A DNA stretch of 64,000 nucleotides, taken from assembly GCF_024623185.1 (NCBI RefSeq), contig NZ_JANJZK010000001.1, positions 248,001 through 312,000 of the forward strand, read 5' to 3'. Positions within the stretch are counted from its first letter, which is position 1. Every line of letters starts with the position of its first letter. A program made the position numbers and the translations under genes. Of this stretch, positions 62,392 through 64,000 are shown piece by piece. Source of the stretch: Anaerofustis stercorihominis (GTDB taxonomy: Bacteria > Bacillota > Clostridia > Eubacteriales > Anaerofustaceae). The notes beneath the pieces are model-generated. The model worked only from the letters and a program-made list of their open reading frames with translations. It searched no databases and was not told where the DNA came from.

Positions 62392-64000
62392 ATGAGTTTT
62401 TTAGCTGGTGAATATGATGTTATAGTAATAGGTGCCGGACATGCGGGATGTGAAGCGGCACTTGCAAGTGCAAGAAAAGGAAGCCGTACTCTTCTTTTAA
62501 CACTTAATTTAGATGCTCTTGCGATGATGCCTTGTAACCCTTCAATAGGAGGGACGGGAAAGGGGCATTTGGTCAGAGAAATAGATGCACTTGGCGGAGA
62601 AATGGGTAAAAACATAGATAAGACTTTTATTCAAACAAAGACTCTTAATACTGCTAAAGGTGTTGCGGTTCAGTCTCTTAGAGCACAAGCTGATAAGAAA
62701 AAGTATCAGGAAGAGATGAAATTTGTAATTGAAAACACCGATAATCTGGATTTGAAACAGCAGGAGGCAGTGGAAATACTTACTGAAGACGAAAAAGTAA
62801 GCGGTGTCATCACTCATACCGGAGCAATGTATAAGACCAAAGCTATAGTTATTTGTTCGGGAACATATTTGAAAGGCAGGATAATAATAGGTGATGTAAG
62901 CTATTCCGGAGGTCCGAATGGTATTTTCCCTGCGAATAAGTTAAGCGACAGTTTAAAAAAACTGGGATTTAAACTATTAAGACTAAAGACGGGGACTCCT
63001 GCAAGGGTAAATAAAAGAAGTATAGATTTTTCAAAAATGGAAGTTCAGTTTGGAGATAAGGAAATAACTCCTTTTTCTTTTGAAAATGAAGATAAAGATT
63101 TAGACTATGATGAGCAGCCATGTTATCTTGCTTATACCAATGAAAAGACACACGAAGTTATTAAAGATAATCTGCATCGTTCACCTCTATACAGCGGAAA
63201 TATCACAGGTATAGGACCGAGATATTGTCCCAGTATAGAAGATAAAATAGTTAGGTTTGCAGATAAGGAAAGACATCAGCTATTTGTTGAACCTGAAGGT
63301 CTCAATACAAATGAGATGTATCTTCAGGGTATGAGTTCATCTCTTCCCGAAGATGTTCAGGTCAAGTTCTTAAGAACCATTAAAGGTCTTGAAAATGTAG
63401 AAATAATGAGAGTAGCATATGCCATTGAATACGATGCCGTAGAACCTACTCAAATAGAGTTATCTCTTGAAAGTAAAGTAGTTAAAGGATTATTTACTGC
63501 CGGACAAATAAACGGGACCAGTGGGTATGAGGAGGCTGCAGCACAGGGACTTATTGCAGGTATCAATGCAAGTAACTATGTTCAAAATAAAGAACCTCTT
63601 ATTTTAGACAGGGCGAGCAGTTATATTGGAGTTCTTATTGACGATATCACAACAAAAGGAACAAAAGAACCTTATAGGATGTTTACTTCAAGGGTCGAAT
63701 ACAGACTTCTTTTAAGACAGGATAATGCGGACTTAAGACTTACTCCTTATGGTTATGAACAGGGGCTGATAAGTAAGGAAAGATATGAAAATCTTTTGAA
63801 ATATGAAGATGCTGTAAATAATGAAAAGTCAAGACTTAAACAAGTAAAAATCACTCCAAGCAATGAGAATAATCAGAAATTGACTGAAATAGGAACGACA
63901 CCTTTAAGAAACACCATAACAGTATATGACCTTATAAAGAGACCTAAAATAAGCTATGATGATACAGAAATATTTGATGAAAACAGGGCTGAGCTTTCAA
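62392..64000 (+). CDS. mnmG: MnmG (GidA), tRNA uridine-34 modification flavoprotein (3' partial)
   Basis: The frame starts at ATG 62392 after an AGAGGATAT site and is open to the end of the window, giving at least 536 residues of the usual about 625. FAD-binding [21 protein letters not shown] (about residues 9-29), the [23 protein letters not shown] segment, [17 protein letters not shown], and [18 protein letters not shown] (about 368-385) are family signatures. It partners MnmE in wobble-uridine modification. It is missing only its C-terminal helical domain. Confidence 0.96.
   Translation, partial: MSFLAGEYDVIVIGAGHAGCEAALASARKGSRTLLLTLNLDALAMMPCNPSIGGTGKGHLVREIDALGGEMGKNIDKTFIQTKTLNTAKGVAVQSLRAQADKKKYQEEMKFVIENTDNLDLKQQEAVEILTEDEKVSGVITHTGAMYKTKAIVICSGTYLKGRIIIGDVSYSGGPNGIFPANKLSDSLKKLGFKLLRLKTGTPARVNKRSIDFSKMEVQFGDKEITPFSFENEDKDLDYDEQPCYLAYTNEKTHEVIKDNLHRSPLYSGNITGIGPRYCPSIEDKIVRFADKERHQLFVEPEGLNTNEMYLQGMSSSLPEDVQVKFLRTIKGLENVEIMRVAYAIEYDAVEPTQIELSLESKVVKGLFTAGQINGTSGYEEAAAQGLIAGINASNYVQNKEPLILDRASSYIGVLIDDITTKGTKEPYRMFTSRVEYRLLLRQDNADLRLTPYGYEQGLISKERYENLLKYEDAVNNEKSRLKQVKITPSNENNQKLTEIGTTPLRNTITVYDLIKRPKISYDDTEIFDENRAELS

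Noticed and set aside
1-64000. Insertion sequences, prophage or integrative elements
   Set aside because: No transposase, integrase or phage gene and no target-site duplication was seen in the window.

Overview
The window looks like chromosomal DNA of a low-GC anaerobic Gram-positive bacterium of the Clostridia type. The evidence is the AT-rich sequence, strong GGAGG-type ribosome binding sites, short intergenic gaps, a tmk-darA-holB-ricT cluster in the Bacillus/Clostridium order, a Veg protein, surface proteins with MucBP and InlB-type repeats, and nickel-pincer cofactor genes. The genus cannot be fixed from the sequence alone. Nearly all genes lie on the + strand; only five real genes (a HAD hydrolase, veg, trxA, nadE and a BTAD regulator) are on the minus strand. 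No rRNA, tRNA, CRISPR array or insertion sequence was found.

Layout. 1-6.5 kb: the end of an ATP-grasp gene, a WYL regulator broken by a frameshift, small housekeeping genes, veg, and a membrane-anchored M23 peptidase. 6.5-12.4 kb: a nickel operon with a structured, attenuator-like leader, an ECF nickel transporter (nikMN, nikQ, nikO) and larE-larB-larC, whose LarC carries a long His-rich insert with a threefold repeat. 12.4-18 kb: tsaE-tsaB-rimI, a bactofilin-like membrane protein, tsaD, a cluster of DnaA-box-like 9-mers, and alr. 18-21.4 kb: a manganese catalase-like protein, a YjzC-like mini-protein, a zinc-type macrodomain plus SirTM sirtuin pair, and trxA. 21.5-29.1 kb: yaaO-like decarboxylase, tmk, darA, holB, ricT, a PTS-EIIC-like protein, thrC and thrB. 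29.2-31.3 kb: a highly structured intergenic element and nadE.

31.4-47.8 kb is a surface-polysaccharide locus behind a near-consensus promoter. It encodes an apparent bacillosamine-type pathway (PglF/E/C/D-like) and a second set resembling the route to UDP-2,3-diacetamido-glucuronic acid (WbpA/B/D/E-like), three glycosyltransferases, two O-antigen polymerase/ligase-like proteins and a Wzx flippase. 47.9-52.6 kb holds a transglutaminase-domain lipoprotein followed by a compact type IV pilus-like set (PilC/GspF, four small pilin-like or DUF proteins, PilT-like ATPase). A BTAD regulator with a degenerate GGDEF-like tail faces it. 54.3-64 kb: pheA, two large repeat-rich surface proteins, then mnmE and a partial mnmG.

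The best candidates for under-described biology are the nickel-operon leader RNA, the unusual LarC insert, the minimal pilus-like cluster, the structured element beside nadE, and the DnaA-box cluster upstream of alr. All functional calls rest on reading motifs and gene order; no database search was possible.
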